Of a stretch of 64,000 nucleotides of DNA, positions 43,541 to 52,297 are shown piece after piece (positions within the stretch are counted from its first letter, which is position 1; each line of letters opens with the position of its first letter). The position numbers and the translations under genes are program-made. The stretch is from Nitrospira japonica (GTDB lineage: Bacteria; Nitrospirota; Thermodesulfovibrionia; UBA6902). The notes beneath the pieces were generated by a model. The model was given only the letters and a program-made list of their open reading frames with translations, ran no database searches and was not told the DNA's origin. Location: positions 27,677 to 91,676 of the forward strand of contig DYJL01000013.1 of assembly GCA_020723105.1 (NCBI GenBank), in the 5' to 3' direction.

Positions 43541-44692
43541 TCAGAACAACCTCGGGCCGGCAGGCAGGTTGGTTTCTTTAGGTTTTATGAGAGATTCAAC
43601 AATTACCTCCTGCCCTTCCTTCAGCTCTTCAGACAGCAGCTCGGTAAAATTACCGTCGCTGATGCCAATGGCTACCTGTATTCGTTTTGGTATCTGGTTT
43701 TCAAGTATCCAGACCCCCATGCCTTTTTGCTGCCTTCTTTTTTCTTTATCAAGGGGGCTGAACCTTAAGGCTGCATTTGGTGTCTTAAGGACATCTTTCT
43801 TGACTGACAGGATGATGGAGACATTTGCAGTCATACCTGGTTTGAGTTTGAGTTCGGAATTATTCACCTTGATCACTACATCATACGTAACTACATTTTG
43901 AACGGTAATAGGGGCATTCCTTACCTGCGAAACCGTTCCTTTAAAAGCAGTATCAGGATAAGCATCAACAGTAAACTCGACATCCTGGCCGACATTTATT
44001 TTCCCTATATCAGCTTCATCCACATTTGTGTCTATCTGCATATTTGTAAGGTCCTTGGCGATAGTAAACAGAGTAGGCGTCTGAAAACTTGCAGCAACTG
44101 TCTGTCCGACATCCACATTTCTTGAAACAACAATGCCGTTCACTGGCGAAATTATTTTTGTATATCTGAGATTTGTTGCTGAAATCTTTAATGCGGCCTC
44201 AGCCTGCGCAACTTTTGCCTGTGAAGCGCTTACCTGCGCCTTCGCAGCTTCATAATTTGTCTCAGAGGTGTCCAGGCTGCTTTTTGCAATGAAACTTTCC
44301 GTAAAGAGGCCCCAGTTTCTCTCCATTATTCTTTTTGCATCGAGAAGCGCAGCCTCGGCCTTTTCCAGATCGGCCCTGGCTGATAAAAGATTAGCCGTTG
44401 CCTGCTCTACCTGTGCTTCAAAAGTGGCCGGGTCAATCTGCGCTATCAATTGCCCCTGTTTAACAGGAGAATTAAAGTCTGCGTAAATATTCTTCACCGT
44501 GCCTGACACCTGTGTTCCGACAAGCACAGTAGTTACGGGATTTACTGTGCCTGAGGCGGTAACTGAGGCCTGTAAATCACCCCGGACTATTTTTTCAGTT
44601 ATAAATTTAGGCGCTTCATCTTTGTCATCAGAAAGGATGAAAGCAGTGATACCCAAAGCTATTATTGTGATGCCTATCAGTAATTTTTTCAT
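43541..44692 (-). CDS. MacA-like periplasmic adaptor of the ABC exporter
   Basis: 383 residues with an N-terminal helix (LLIGITIIALGITAFIL), a lipoyl half-motif GTVNPVTTVLVGTQVSGTVKNI, a long coiled coil (about 100-190), ISPVNGIVVSRNVDVGQTV and a C-terminal MacA-type domain. With the ATPase and permease genes it makes a MacAB-type exporter of lipids, peptides or drugs, presumably using TolC. Confidence 0.93.
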   Translation of the reverse strand: MKKLLIGITIIALGITAFILSDDKDEAPKFITEKIVRGDLQASVTASGTVNPVTTVLVGTQVSGTVKNIYADFNSPVKQGQLIAQIDPATFEAQVEQATANLLSARADLEKAEAALLDAKRIMERNWGLFTESFIAKSSLDTSETNYEAAKAQVSASQAKVAQAEAALKISATNLRYTKIISPVNGIVVSRNVDVGQTVAASFQTPTLFTIAKDLTNMQIDTNVDEADIGKINVGQDVEFTVDAYPDTAFKGTVSQVRNAPITVQNVVTYDVVIKVNNSELKLKPGMTANVSIILSVKKDVLKTPNAALRFSPLDKEKRRQQKGMGVWILENQIPKRIQVAIGISDGNFTELLSEELKEGQEVIVESLIKPKETNLPAGPRLF

Positions 44693-44743
44693 AATCCCTC
44701 TTTAATGTTAAATTTGATATTTCATCTTACATTCATAAGCTAT

Positions 44744-44906
44744 GGAGGAAGTGCGGCTCAAAGACATATTGCGCGATACCTTAGCAATAACAGAATAAGT
44801 ATACTCTGTAAATTCAAGATTCTCGCCTCGGCGAGTCGCCTGGGGCGACAAAATTCAACATTTAAAATCTATCGCTTTCAAAATGTTTTTGAGCCATGCT
44901 TCCTCC
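44744..44906. mobile_element. MITE-like element upstream of the macA-like gene
   Basis: GGAGGAAGTGCGGCTCAAAG at the left (44744 on) and the complement of GGAGGAAGCATGGCTCAAAA at the right (ending 44906) are inverted copies of about 24 bp with four mismatches. The interior has a second, weaker symmetry around CGCCTCGGCGAGTCGCC. A 72-codon ORF through it is just readthrough of the element. It sits in the 253-bp gap between the RND pump and the ABC genes, where no other gene was seen. Confidence 0.55.
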
Positions 44907-44945
44907 TTTGTAAAATTTATTAATAATCTGGATGATGCAGTCTTG

Positions 44946-47900
44946 TTACCCGGACTTGAACATATGACTTATCTTCTCCTGAAACCGGTCCATGTAGTAA
45001 TAAACTACAGGTGTTATATAAAGCGTCAATATCTGGGAAACAATTAATCCGCCGACTACAGCAAGACCCAGAGGACGGCGGGATTCTGCGCCTGCGCCCA
45101 AACCGATGGCAATGGGCAGGGTTCCCATCAAAGCCGCCATGGTGGTCATCATGATGGGGCGGAAACGTATTATAGCTCCATCATAAATGGCCTCCATTGG
45201 GGATTTTCCCTCTCGGCGCTGCGCCTCAAGGGCAAAGTCAATCATCATGATGGCATTTTTCTTGACTATCCCCAGCAGCATGATTACGCCTACAAAGGCA
45301 TAGACATTTAATTCTTTATGGAAAAATATCAGTGTGATGAGTGCGCCAAATGCTGCAGCCGGAAGCCCGGACAGGATGGTGACAGGATGAATAAAACTCT
45401 CATAAAGAATGCCGAGCACGATGTAAATAACGAGAAGGGCCATAATCAAAAGCAGCCAGAGTCCTTTGGTAGAGGCCTGAAATGCCTGCGCAGCTCCCTG
45501 AAAACTTGTACTGATTGTTGGAGGCAGTGTGGTGCGCGCAAGTTTTTCGACTATATTAATGCCGTCGCTTAATGCAACTCCAGACTTAAGGTTGAATGAA
45601 ACAGTTACAGAAGGAAGCTGTCCCAGATGATTTACTGTCAGAGGGCCCATACTTCTTTTGAGTCTGGCAACGGAGTTTAATGGCACCACTTGATCTGAAT
45701 CTGAACGTACATACAGCATTGATAAGGCTGACGGGTCCATCTGATATTCGGGTTGCAGCTCCAGAAGGACCTGATATTGATTATTGGGAGCATAAATAGT
45801 CGAGACCTGCCTGGAGCCGTAAGCATAGTAAAGCGCATCTTCTATCTGATGTGCAGTAAGGCCCATTGCTGAGGCCTTGTCCCGGTCTATCTCCACAGTT
45901 ACCTGAGGATTTTTTATCTGGAGGTCGCTCGTTACATCCTGTAACTGAGGGAGGCTGCGCATTTTAGCAGTCAACTCGTCTGCATAAAAATAGAGAGCCT
46001 TTATATCCGGACTCTGAAGAGTAAACTGATACTGGCTCTTGGTCAATTGACCTCCTATGCGTATGGCCGGAAGATTCTGCATGAATATCTGGATGCCCGG
46101 CACCCCTGAGACCTTTGGACGCAATTCCTGGATGATTTCATCAGCGCTCAGCTCTCGTTCATTTCTTGGTTTCAGGCGCATGAAAATCCGGCCGGTATTA
46201 TTTGCCACACTGAATCCGCTGGCGCCTACAGCGGACATAAAGGCGGATATATTCGGGTTTTCAGCAACTATAGCGGCAATTTTTTTCTGGTGGTTTACCA
46301 TATCTTCAAATGAGATTCCCTGAGCGGCCTCAGTAAATGCAAATATCTGGCCGGTGTCTTCAGAAGGGAGAAAGCCCATCGGCATTTTCATAAACAGAAA
46401 GACCGTTACTATTGTTAAAACAATAGTGATTATTAATGTAATGCGGCGATAATTGAGGACCAGTTTCAGAGTCTTTTCATAGGCGTGCAGCATTTTGTTG
46501 AAGAAATTCTCCATGATGATATACAGGCGTCCATGCTGCTTGTCACCTTGCGGGCGTATGAAACGGCTGCACAGCATGGGTGTAAGCGTAAGAGATACAA
46601 CTCCAGATATCAGTACGGCCATGCTGATAGTTACAGCTAATTCATGCAGCAGGCGCCCCAGAATCCCCCCCATGAAAAGTACCGGGATGAAGACCGCCAC
46701 AAGTGAAAGTGTCATTGATAAGATGGTAAAACCGATTTCTCTGGAGCCTTTAAGTGCAGCCTCCATGGCTTCTTCCCCTTTTTCAATATGCCGCATAATG
46801 TTTTCGAGCATGACAATGGCGTCATCAACTACGAAACCGACAGAAAGGGTAAGCGCCAGAAGGGAGAGATTATTTATACTGTATCCGAGAAGGTGCATGG
46901 CCGCAAAGGTCCCGATAAGAGACAGGGGCAGTGCAAGGCTCGGAATAATTGTGGCGGACAGGTTGCGCAAAAAAAGAAAAATAACCAGCACCACCAGACA
47001 TAAGGCCAGTAACAGGGTAAACTTTACATCGCCAACCGATTCCCTGATGGAAACGGACCGGTCGTAAAGTATATTAAGGTTTACTGAGGGCGGCAGTTGA
47101 GCCTGAAAGATTGGCAGGAGAGCCTTGATGCTGTTTACAACTTCAATGGTATTCGTGCCCGGTTGTCTCTGTATGGCCAATACAATGGCGCGTGTGTTGT
47201 TATACCAGTTGGCCACCCTGTTATTTTCTATACTGTCTATGACCCTGCCAACTTCTTCAAGGCGTACAGGGGAGCCGTTGCGGTAGGAAATTATCAGGGG
47301 CCGGTAGGCGGCTGCGTTATAGAGCTGCCCCGTGGCCTGAATTGTAAAGGACTGCTGTCGGCCGTTCAGTGTGCCGGTAGGAAGGTTTACATTACCGCGC
47401 GTCAGGGCGCTGCCTACTTCATCAATGCCGATATGTTTTGCAGCGAGGGACCTTGGGTCCAGTTGCACACGCACTGCAAACTTCTGTGAGCCAAATACCT
47501 GCACCTGTGCCACGCCGCTTATCATTGAAATGCGCTGTGCAATAAAAGTATCAGCGTATTCATGGACCGAGGAAAGAGGCAGTGACGGTGAACTGAGCGC
47601 AATATAAAGTACAGGCTGGTCTGCCGGGTTAACCTTGGTATACGCAGGGGGACTTGGCATATTTGGCGGAAGCTGTCTTGCTGCTTTGGCAATCATGGCC
47701 TGCACATCCTGTCCGGCTGCATCAATATTTCTGCTCAGATTAAACTGGAGAGTAATCTGGGTGTTTCCCAGTCCGTTGGTGGATGTCATTGAGTCAAGCC
47801 CGGCAATTGTTGAAAACTGCCGCTCCAGCGGTGTTGCTACAGCCGAGGCCATGGTCTCGGGGCTGGCGCCGGGAAGGCTGGCTGTTACCTGTATGGTGGG

Positions 47901-48026
47901 AAAATCTACATTAGGAAGATCGCTTACCGGTAAGAGCGTGTATCCTGCTATGCCAAAGACAAGGATTGACATCATGAGCAGGGTTGTCATGATGGGTCTG
48001 CGTATGAAAATTTCTGCTATGTTCAT
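44946..48026 (-). CDS. RND-family efflux pump (AcrB/MdtB, HAE1 type)
   Basis: 1026 residues, the normal size. The N-terminus FIRRPIMTTLLMMSILVFGIAGY, two large periplasmic loops and twelve helices are visible. The proton-relay pair Asp-Asp is present in GFVVDDAIVMLENI near 400. It is a drug/proton antiporter that works with the adaptor upstream and TolC. Its start overlaps the stop of the adaptor gene by one base. Confidence 0.96.
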   Translation of the reverse strand: MNIAEIFIRRPIMTTLLMMSILVFGIAGYTLLPVSDLPNVDFPTIQVTASLPGASPETMASAVATPLERQFSTIAGLDSMTSTNGLGNTQITLQFNLSRNIDAAGQDVQAMIAKAARQLPPNMPSPPAYTKVNPADQPVLYIALSSPSLPLSSVHEYADTFIAQRISMISGVAQVQVFGSQKFAVRVQLDPRSLAAKHIGIDEVGSALTRGNVNLPTGTLNGRQQSFTIQATGQLYNAAAYRPLIISYRNGSPVRLEEVGRVIDSIENNRVANWYNNTRAIVLAIQRQPGTNTIEVVNSIKALLPIFQAQLPPSVNLNILYDRSVSIRESVGDVKFTLLLALCLVVLVIFLFLRNLSATIIPSLALPLSLIGTFAAMHLLGYSINNLSLLALTLSVGFVVDDAIVMLENIMRHIEKGEEAMEAALKGSREIGFTILSMTLSLVAVFIPVLFMGGILGRLLHELAVTISMAVLISGVVSLTLTPMLCSRFIRPQGDKQHGRLYIIMENFFNKMLHAYEKTLKLVLNYRRITLIITIVLTIVTVFLFMKMPMGFLPSEDTGQIFAFTEAAQGISFEDMVNHQKKIAAIVAENPNISAFMSAVGASGFSVANNTGRIFMRLKPRNERELSADEIIQELRPKVSGVPGIQIFMQNLPAIRIGGQLTKSQYQFTLQSPDIKALYFYADELTAKMRSLPQLQDVTSDLQIKNPQVTVEIDRDKASAMGLTAHQIEDALYYAYGSRQVSTIYAPNNQYQVLLELQPEYQMDPSALSMLYVRSDSDQVVPLNSVARLKRSMGPLTVNHLGQLPSVTVSFNLKSGVALSDGINIVEKLARTTLPPTISTSFQGAAQAFQASTKGLWLLLIMALLVIYIVLGILYESFIHPVTILSGLPAAAFGALITLIFFHKELNVYAFVGVIMLLGIVKKNAIMMIDFALEAQRREGKSPMEAIYDGAIIRFRPIMMTTMAALMGTLPIAIGLGAGAESRRPLGLAVVGGLIVSQILTLYITPVVYYYMDRFQEKISHMFKSG

Positions 48027-49144
48027 TAATTCTTGATCTCAACCTTGGCCCCCGGGACCAGGCGCAAGTGCCCGTCTGTTACAACTTTTTCCCCGGATTG
48101 CAGTCCCGAGGCAATAACGGATTCTCCATTGATAGCCCTTTCAACTGCAACAGCACGTGCTTCTACAGTGAGGTCCTCTTTTACGATAAAGATATAGGTT
48201 CCCTCCTGTCCAGCTTGTATGGATTGTGAAGGGACTACGATTGCATCGGCCTGTTCGGTCAGGGTTACAACAATATTTACAAACTGCCCGGGCCAGAGTT
48301 TTTTATCTTTGTTTTTAAAGGTTGCCTTTAACCTTATGGTACCGGTTGCGGCATCAACGGTGTTATCTATAAAAGTCAGCGACCCTTCTTCTGTAATGTT
48401 GTTATCACCTGATACAACGGCGCTTACCTTTAAATTCCCCCGTGACATATATTTTCTGATTTCCTGAAGATATTGTTCCGGTAGAGAAAAGTTTATATAA
48501 ACAGGCTGGATCTGATTTATAACTACCATCGGCTTGTCGTCATTTGCTTTAATGAGATTGCCATGGCTTACGAGAAGGCTGCCAGTGCGGCCTGAAACAG
48601 GCGCATATATAGAACAGTAAGCTAATGATAGCATGGCATTTTCCACAGCAGAGTTATCAGCCGCTATGGTTGCTTTGAGGGCTTCAGCATTTGCAAGGAT
48701 GTTTTCGTAAGCGTCTCTGCTTACCAGTTGTTCCTGAAATAATTCTGCATACCTGACTGCATCAGCTTCGGCTTTTTTTGCGAGGGCAGTATCCCTTGCC
48801 AGATGTGCCTTTGCCTCTGCAAGCGCTGTTTTATAAGGCCGAGGGTCTATGCTAAATAGCAATTCGCCTCTGTTGACATCCTGTCCTTCCCTGAAATTTA
48901 CGTGCATCAGCTCACCGCCTGTACGGGCCTTTATCGAGACGGTTGTATAAGCTTCCACATTGCCTATGCTCCGGATCTGTACAGGCACGGTCCTTTTGAT
49001 TGCAGAGGCAACTGTTACTGGCGCAGGTGGAGGCGTTGATGGCTTGCCGGATTTTTCCTGTGAGCAGGCTGGCAGGAACAGTAGCAAGTAGCAAGTAGCA
49101 AGTATAAAAAAAGATACAAAGATAAAAGAAAGCGGTTTTTTCAT
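48026..49144 (-). CDS. RND adaptor lipoprotein (AcrA/MexA-like)
   Basis: 372 residues: a lipoprotein signal with lipobox FLPAC near 27, a proline-rich spacer, SIKARTGGELMHVNFREGQDVNRGELLFSIDPRPY, a short coiled coil and a barrel with SGRTGSLLVSHGNLIK. The hydrophobic core of the signal is encoded by a 7-bp tandem repeat (49081-49104). It is the periplasmic linker between the pump and TolC. Confidence 0.93.
   Translation of the reverse strand: MKKPLSFIFVSFFILATCYLLLFLPACSQEKSGKPSTPPPAPVTVASAIKRTVPVQIRSIGNVEAYTTVSIKARTGGELMHVNFREGQDVNRGELLFSIDPRPYKTALAEAKAHLARDTALAKKAEADAVRYAELFQEQLVSRDAYENILANAEALKATIAADNSAVENAMLSLAYCSIYAPVSGRTGSLLVSHGNLIKANDDKPMVVINQIQPVYINFSLPEQYLQEIRKYMSRGNLKVSAVVSGDNNITEEGSLTFIDNTVDAATGTIRLKATFKNKDKKLWPGQFVNIVVTLTEQADAIVVPSQSIQAGQEGTYIFIVKEDLTVEARAVAVERAINGESVIASGLQSGEKVVTDGHLRLVPGAKVEIKN
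49081..49104. repeat. 7-bp tandem repeat within a signal peptide
   Basis: GTAGCAA repeats three times plus GTA. On the minus strand it encodes LATCYLL of the RND adaptor's signal peptide. Change in unit number would shift the frame. Confidence 0.7.
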
Positions 49145-49157
49145 TATGGCCTCTTAC

Positions 49158-50489
49158 CTATTGCTTGCCGACTGTTTTTAACAACGTTCCGGTTGCGCGT
49201 TTTAATGTTAAAACAGCAAGCTGATAATCGTACATGGCATTGAAGAGTTCTCTTTCCGAAGTAACGAGCAGGGTATTTGCATCCATAACATCAATGCTGT
49301 TTGCAAGTCCGTATTCAAATTGTTTTGATACAGCCTTGAAATTGTCTCTTGCATATTCTGTTTCCGCCTGAAGCTTGTCGAGAACGCTGAATACGGTCAT
49401 CAGGTTCAGGTAGGAATCTTCGACCTCTACAGCAATTGAGTTTCTCAAATCGGCAAGCCTGTATTCTGCCTGTCTTTCTTTTGCCACAGACTGCTGTACC
49501 TCTGCAACTCTCAGGCCCCCTTCATAAAAAGGAAAGTCCAGTCTCAGAATGCCGTAGATGCTTTCCTTGTTGGATGAAGCTGAATCCGGACGATCTTCTT
49601 TTCTGGAATATACGCCTTCGATGGAGAGATTAGGCCAGTAGGAGCCTTTTGTATATTTGATCTGCTCTCTTGCAATTTGCCTCTGTATTTCAACAGATTT
49701 TAATTCAAGCCGTTCCAAAAGAGCGGTTTGTTTCAGGCAGTCCACAACCGGCAGTCCGCAGTCTACAGGAAATCCTGCTGCTCCCTTGTCAAATGGAGGG
49801 GTATTTTCTTTAACCGCTGTCTCTTTGATATCGTATGCACCGGTGATCCCGACAGTCCTCGCAAGAACCGTCTTCCTGAGTTTCAGATTGTTTTCAGCCT
49901 TTATTAATTCCGATTGAGAGCCTGCAAGTTCTGCTTCAGCCCTAAGCAGTACAGTCTTTGTTATTTCTCCTACTTTCAATCTTATCTTTGCGGCGTCCCG
50001 GTGTTTTGTCAGGCGCTCGACGTTTGCATTTGCTATTTCAAGGGCTTTCAGGGCCTTCAGTACCTCATAATATGCAGAGGCCACTGTCAGGAGATATTTT
50101 TCCTTAACACTATCCAGGTCGAAACCGGTTTTTACGATGGCCTCTTTGGCAATCTTTAACGCCTTTAATTCCTTACCGCTTAAGGATAAGGACTGGGTTA
50201 ATCGCAACCCCCAGGAGGTGCTGCTTTCCGGCTGAAATGTAGAAGACGACCCATCTTGCCCATCGTTGTATTCCGTATGGCTTCCAAAGGCCGAGAGTTT
50301 TGGAATAAGTACAGCCATAGCCATATCCTTATCACGTTCGGATATATAAATGTCTTCTTCTGCTATCTTTATAGTTTCATTTTTCTTTAAAGCCAGGTTA
50401 TAGAAATCATCAAGTGAATATTCCTCAGTAAATGCAGCGCATGGAACAATAAATATTAAACAAAATAAAATTAAAAGCATTCTCTTCAT
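49158..50489 (-). CDS. tolC: TolC-family outer-membrane channel
   Basis: 443 residues from MKRMLLILF, which has AAAGGA 6 bases ahead and opens a signal peptide (LLILFCLIFIVPCAAFT). A longer frame to 50585 would overlap ftsY and has no signal. Two TolC repeats are seen: LALKKNETIKIAEEDI near the N-terminus and LRLDFPFYEGGLRVAEVQQSVAKERQAEYRLADLRN in the second half. It begins the RND operon and probably serves the EmrAB and MacAB-type systems downstream too. Confidence 0.92.
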   Translation of the reverse strand: MKRMLLILFCLIFIVPCAAFTEEYSLDDFYNLALKKNETIKIAEEDIYISERDKDMAMAVLIPKLSAFGSHTEYNDGQDGSSSTFQPESSTSWGLRLTQSLSLSGKELKALKIAKEAIVKTGFDLDSVKEKYLLTVASAYYEVLKALKALEIANANVERLTKHRDAAKIRLKVGEITKTVLLRAEAELAGSQSELIKAENNLKLRKTVLARTVGITGAYDIKETAVKENTPPFDKGAAGFPVDCGLPVVDCLKQTALLERLELKSVEIQRQIAREQIKYTKGSYWPNLSIEGVYSRKEDRPDSASSNKESIYGILRLDFPFYEGGLRVAEVQQSVAKERQAEYRLADLRNSIAVEVEDSYLNLMTVFSVLDKLQAETEYARDNFKAVSKQFEYGLANSIDVMDANTLLVTSERELFNAMYDYQLAVLTLKRATGTLLKTVGKQ

Positions 50490-50529
50490 CTTGTGTCCTT
50501 TCTTATCCCTGGTTAAGCAATATAATTTA

Positions 50530-51435
50530 TCAATCAAACAGTGCTTCAACAAACTCTGCAGGATCGAAATCCTGCAAGTCCTCAACAGCTTCGCCGACGC
50601 CTATTAATTTCACAGGGATATTAAGTTCCTTGTTTATGGCCAGAATAATACCACCCTTTGCAGTGCCGTCGAGCTTTGTAAGCGCAATTCCTGTCACGCC
50701 GACTGCTTTATTAAATATCTGGGCCTGATTAATGGCGTTTTGCCCCGAGGTTGCGTCAACTACCAGCAGGACTTCATGAGGGGCTGAAGGAATTTCTTTG
50801 CTGACAATCCGTTTTATTTTCTTGAGTTCTTCCATGAGATTCACTTTTGTGTGGAGCCTTCCGGCTGTATCAATTATCAATACATCAATATTTTTTGCCC
50901 TAGCTGATGCAACAGCATCAAAGGCCACTGCAGCCGGATCCGCTCCGCTTTTATGTTTTACTATCTGGGCGCCGGCCCGCTGGGCCCATATTTCAAGTTG
51001 TTCGGCTGCTGCAGCCCTGAAGGTATCACCGGCAGCCAGCATTACGGAAAATCCATGGTCCGTAAAATGCCGGGCCAGCTTGCCGATAGTAGTTGTTTTC
51101 CCAACCCCGTTGACGCCCACTGTAAGGATCACATACGGCTTTTCACCCGCACACATAATTTTCTGTCCTTCTTTGAGCATCTTTTTAATCTCATCTTTCA
51201 GGGCGCTTTTCAGATTGCTGTTATCGAGCGCTTTTCCCTGTTTGATCTTTTCCCTCAGAGAGGTTGTTATGGAAGTTGCGGCCTGAGGGCCTACATCAGC
51301 CATGATCAAGGTTTCTTCAAGTTCTTCGAGAAGACTTTCATCAATAGCTCTGCCCCGAAAAAGGGCCTCAGTATTTTCTATAAGGGCTTTTCTTGTCTTG
51401 GCAAGCCCCTGCTTTAATTTGTCAAAAAATCTCAC
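50530..51435 (-). CDS. ftsY: Signal recognition particle receptor FtsY
   Basis: 301 residues from a GTG start with AAGGAG 7 bases ahead. The longer reading to an ATG at 51540 adds unrelated sequence. The NG domain is complete: GVNGVGKTTTIGKLA near 110, AAGDTFRAAAAEQL, DTAGRLHTK, TKLDGTAKGG and the terminal GVGEAVEDLQDFDP. The acidic A domain is almost absent, as in many bacteria. It delivers ribosomes to the Sec translocon. It lies 40 bp upstream of tolC. Confidence 0.95.
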   Translation of the reverse strand: MRFFDKLKQGLAKTRKALIENTEALFRGRAIDESLLEELEETLIMADVGPQAATSITTSLREKIKQGKALDNSNLKSALKDEIKKMLKEGQKIMCAGEKPYVILTVGVNGVGKTTTIGKLARHFTDHGFSVMLAAGDTFRAAAAEQLEIWAQRAGAQIVKHKSGADPAAVAFDAVASARAKNIDVLIIDTAGRLHTKVNLMEELKKIKRIVSKEIPSAPHEVLLVVDATSGQNAINQAQIFNKAVGVTGIALTKLDGTAKGGIILAINKELNIPVKLIGVGEAVEDLQDFDPAEFVEALFD

Positions 51436-51549
51436 GATATTCTCCTTGAAAATTTTAACAGTTTTGAATAAAAAATTGTTTCTTTCGTAAAAAAGTTGAA
51501 TACCGGTAACAGAGCGGGAAATATGGGGAAATAAGGGCATAAATCAAAA

Positions 51550-51623
51550 GCATCGAATTTTGACCGTGTCTGGTATAGTTTTGTTGGAAGATGAAACAAT
51601 ATACCGGAGGTAAAATTCGATGC
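51550..51623. repeat. Nested palindrome covering a start codon
   Basis: GCATCGAATTTTGACC (51550-51565) and GGTAAAATTCGATGC (51609-51623) are inverted copies with a one-base difference, and inside them GGTATA and TATACC also pair. The right arm holds the ATG, and half of the GGAGG, of the 57-residue ORF that follows. It may be an mRNA hairpin that hides the start, or the end of a mobile element. Confidence 0.65.
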
Positions 51624-51793
51624 ACTTAGATAGTGTCACAGAACTGTTGCGGATTGCTCAGCCCAATGCTTTCAACTTAAATACGAAAGATGGTAAATTT
51701 ATAAAGAAAGAAATAAAATCAGACAGGGATCTCAGGAATACGGTGCACTGGATTTTAGCATGGGGGCAAGAAAATGTTGCGGTTCATATGTAA
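51620..51793 (+). CDS. 57-residue ORF, unknown
   Basis: Starts MHLDSVTELLRIAQPNAF and ends WILAWGQENVAVHM. GGAGG stands 9 bases before the ATG, but within a strong palindrome. Not recognised: it could be a small gene of the accessory island, or the remaining start of a transposase or other interrupted gene. Confidence 0.5.
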   Translation: MHLDSVTELLRIAQPNAFNLNTKDGKFIKKEIKSDRDLRNTVHWILAWGQENVAVHM

Positions 51794-51828
51794 CACATCA
51801 TTAAGCTAAATAAAGGGAGGAGACAATA

Positions 51829-52210
51829 ATGAACCAGAGCAATGAACCTCTTAAGGACAAATATGGTCGAGAGATTACAACAGACACAAAAGTATCTGAT
51901 CTTCCTCCAGAACTAGCCCACTTTATTCATAAACTTTTTATATAATGTAAAAACCGTGTCAAAAGAAGGGGACATGGTTGATGCGATGGCTGAAGAGAGG
52001 CAATTGTGTCGAGTTTATTTCTTTCTATAAGTTTATGAATAAAGTGGGTTAGGTGGGAGCATAAGCGGCGGAGGTATCAGATGCGGTCATTGTGGCACTG
52101 TTTATTCTGTGGATGATATTATCAAAGCTGACAAACAGCAGACTATCACGCTGTCAATAATCGTTGTCCTGATCATTGCGGCGGTTATTTATTTCTGGTT
52201 AGTCAAATAA
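51829..52210 (+). pseudogene. Small zinc-ribbon membrane protein gene split by a MITE
   Basis: GGGAGGAG precedes MNQSNEPLKDKYGREITTD..., which reaches PPEL at 51915 and then enters the element at 51916-52049. Read on, it stops at 51945 as a 38-residue product. If the element and one TA copy are removed, the frame continues exactly as GGSISGGGIRCGHCGTVYSVDD and a final membrane helix (TLSIIVVLIIAAVIYFWLVK) to TAA at 52210, an 81-residue protein with a single CxxC zinc-ribbon half. The fit of frame and TA duplication shows a former intact gene. Confidence 0.85.
51916..52049. mobile_element. 134-bp MITE with TA target duplication
   Basis: Ends read GCCCACTTTATTCATAAACT (left) and, on the other strand, ACCCACTTTATTCATAAACT (right), 19 of 20 matching. 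TA flanks both ends (51914-51915, 52050-52051), as for Tc1/mariner or IS630-type elements. It has no coding capacity and would need a transposase from elsewhere. Confidence 0.88.
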
Positions 52211-52297
52211 TGCTGTTTGCTTAGTGAATCCTGTTTACGCCTGTAATAGCAGGGATTTTTAGGGATGAGGACTAATAAAAGGAACGGGAGGTAATAC

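Noticed and set aside
44705..44923. 72-codon ORF in the gap before the macA-like gene
   Set aside because: It runs through the inverted-repeat element from end to end and lacks a ribosome binding site, so it is not taken as a gene.
46495..47067. 190-codon plus-strand ORF opposite the RND pump
   Set aside because: Antisense to strongly conserved helices of the pump; Ser/Arg-rich composition typical of a shadow frame.
51436..51540. Longer ftsY start at an ATG 35 codons upstream
   Set aside because: A GTG with AAGGAG at ideal spacing gives the normal FtsY N-terminus; the extension is unlike the family.
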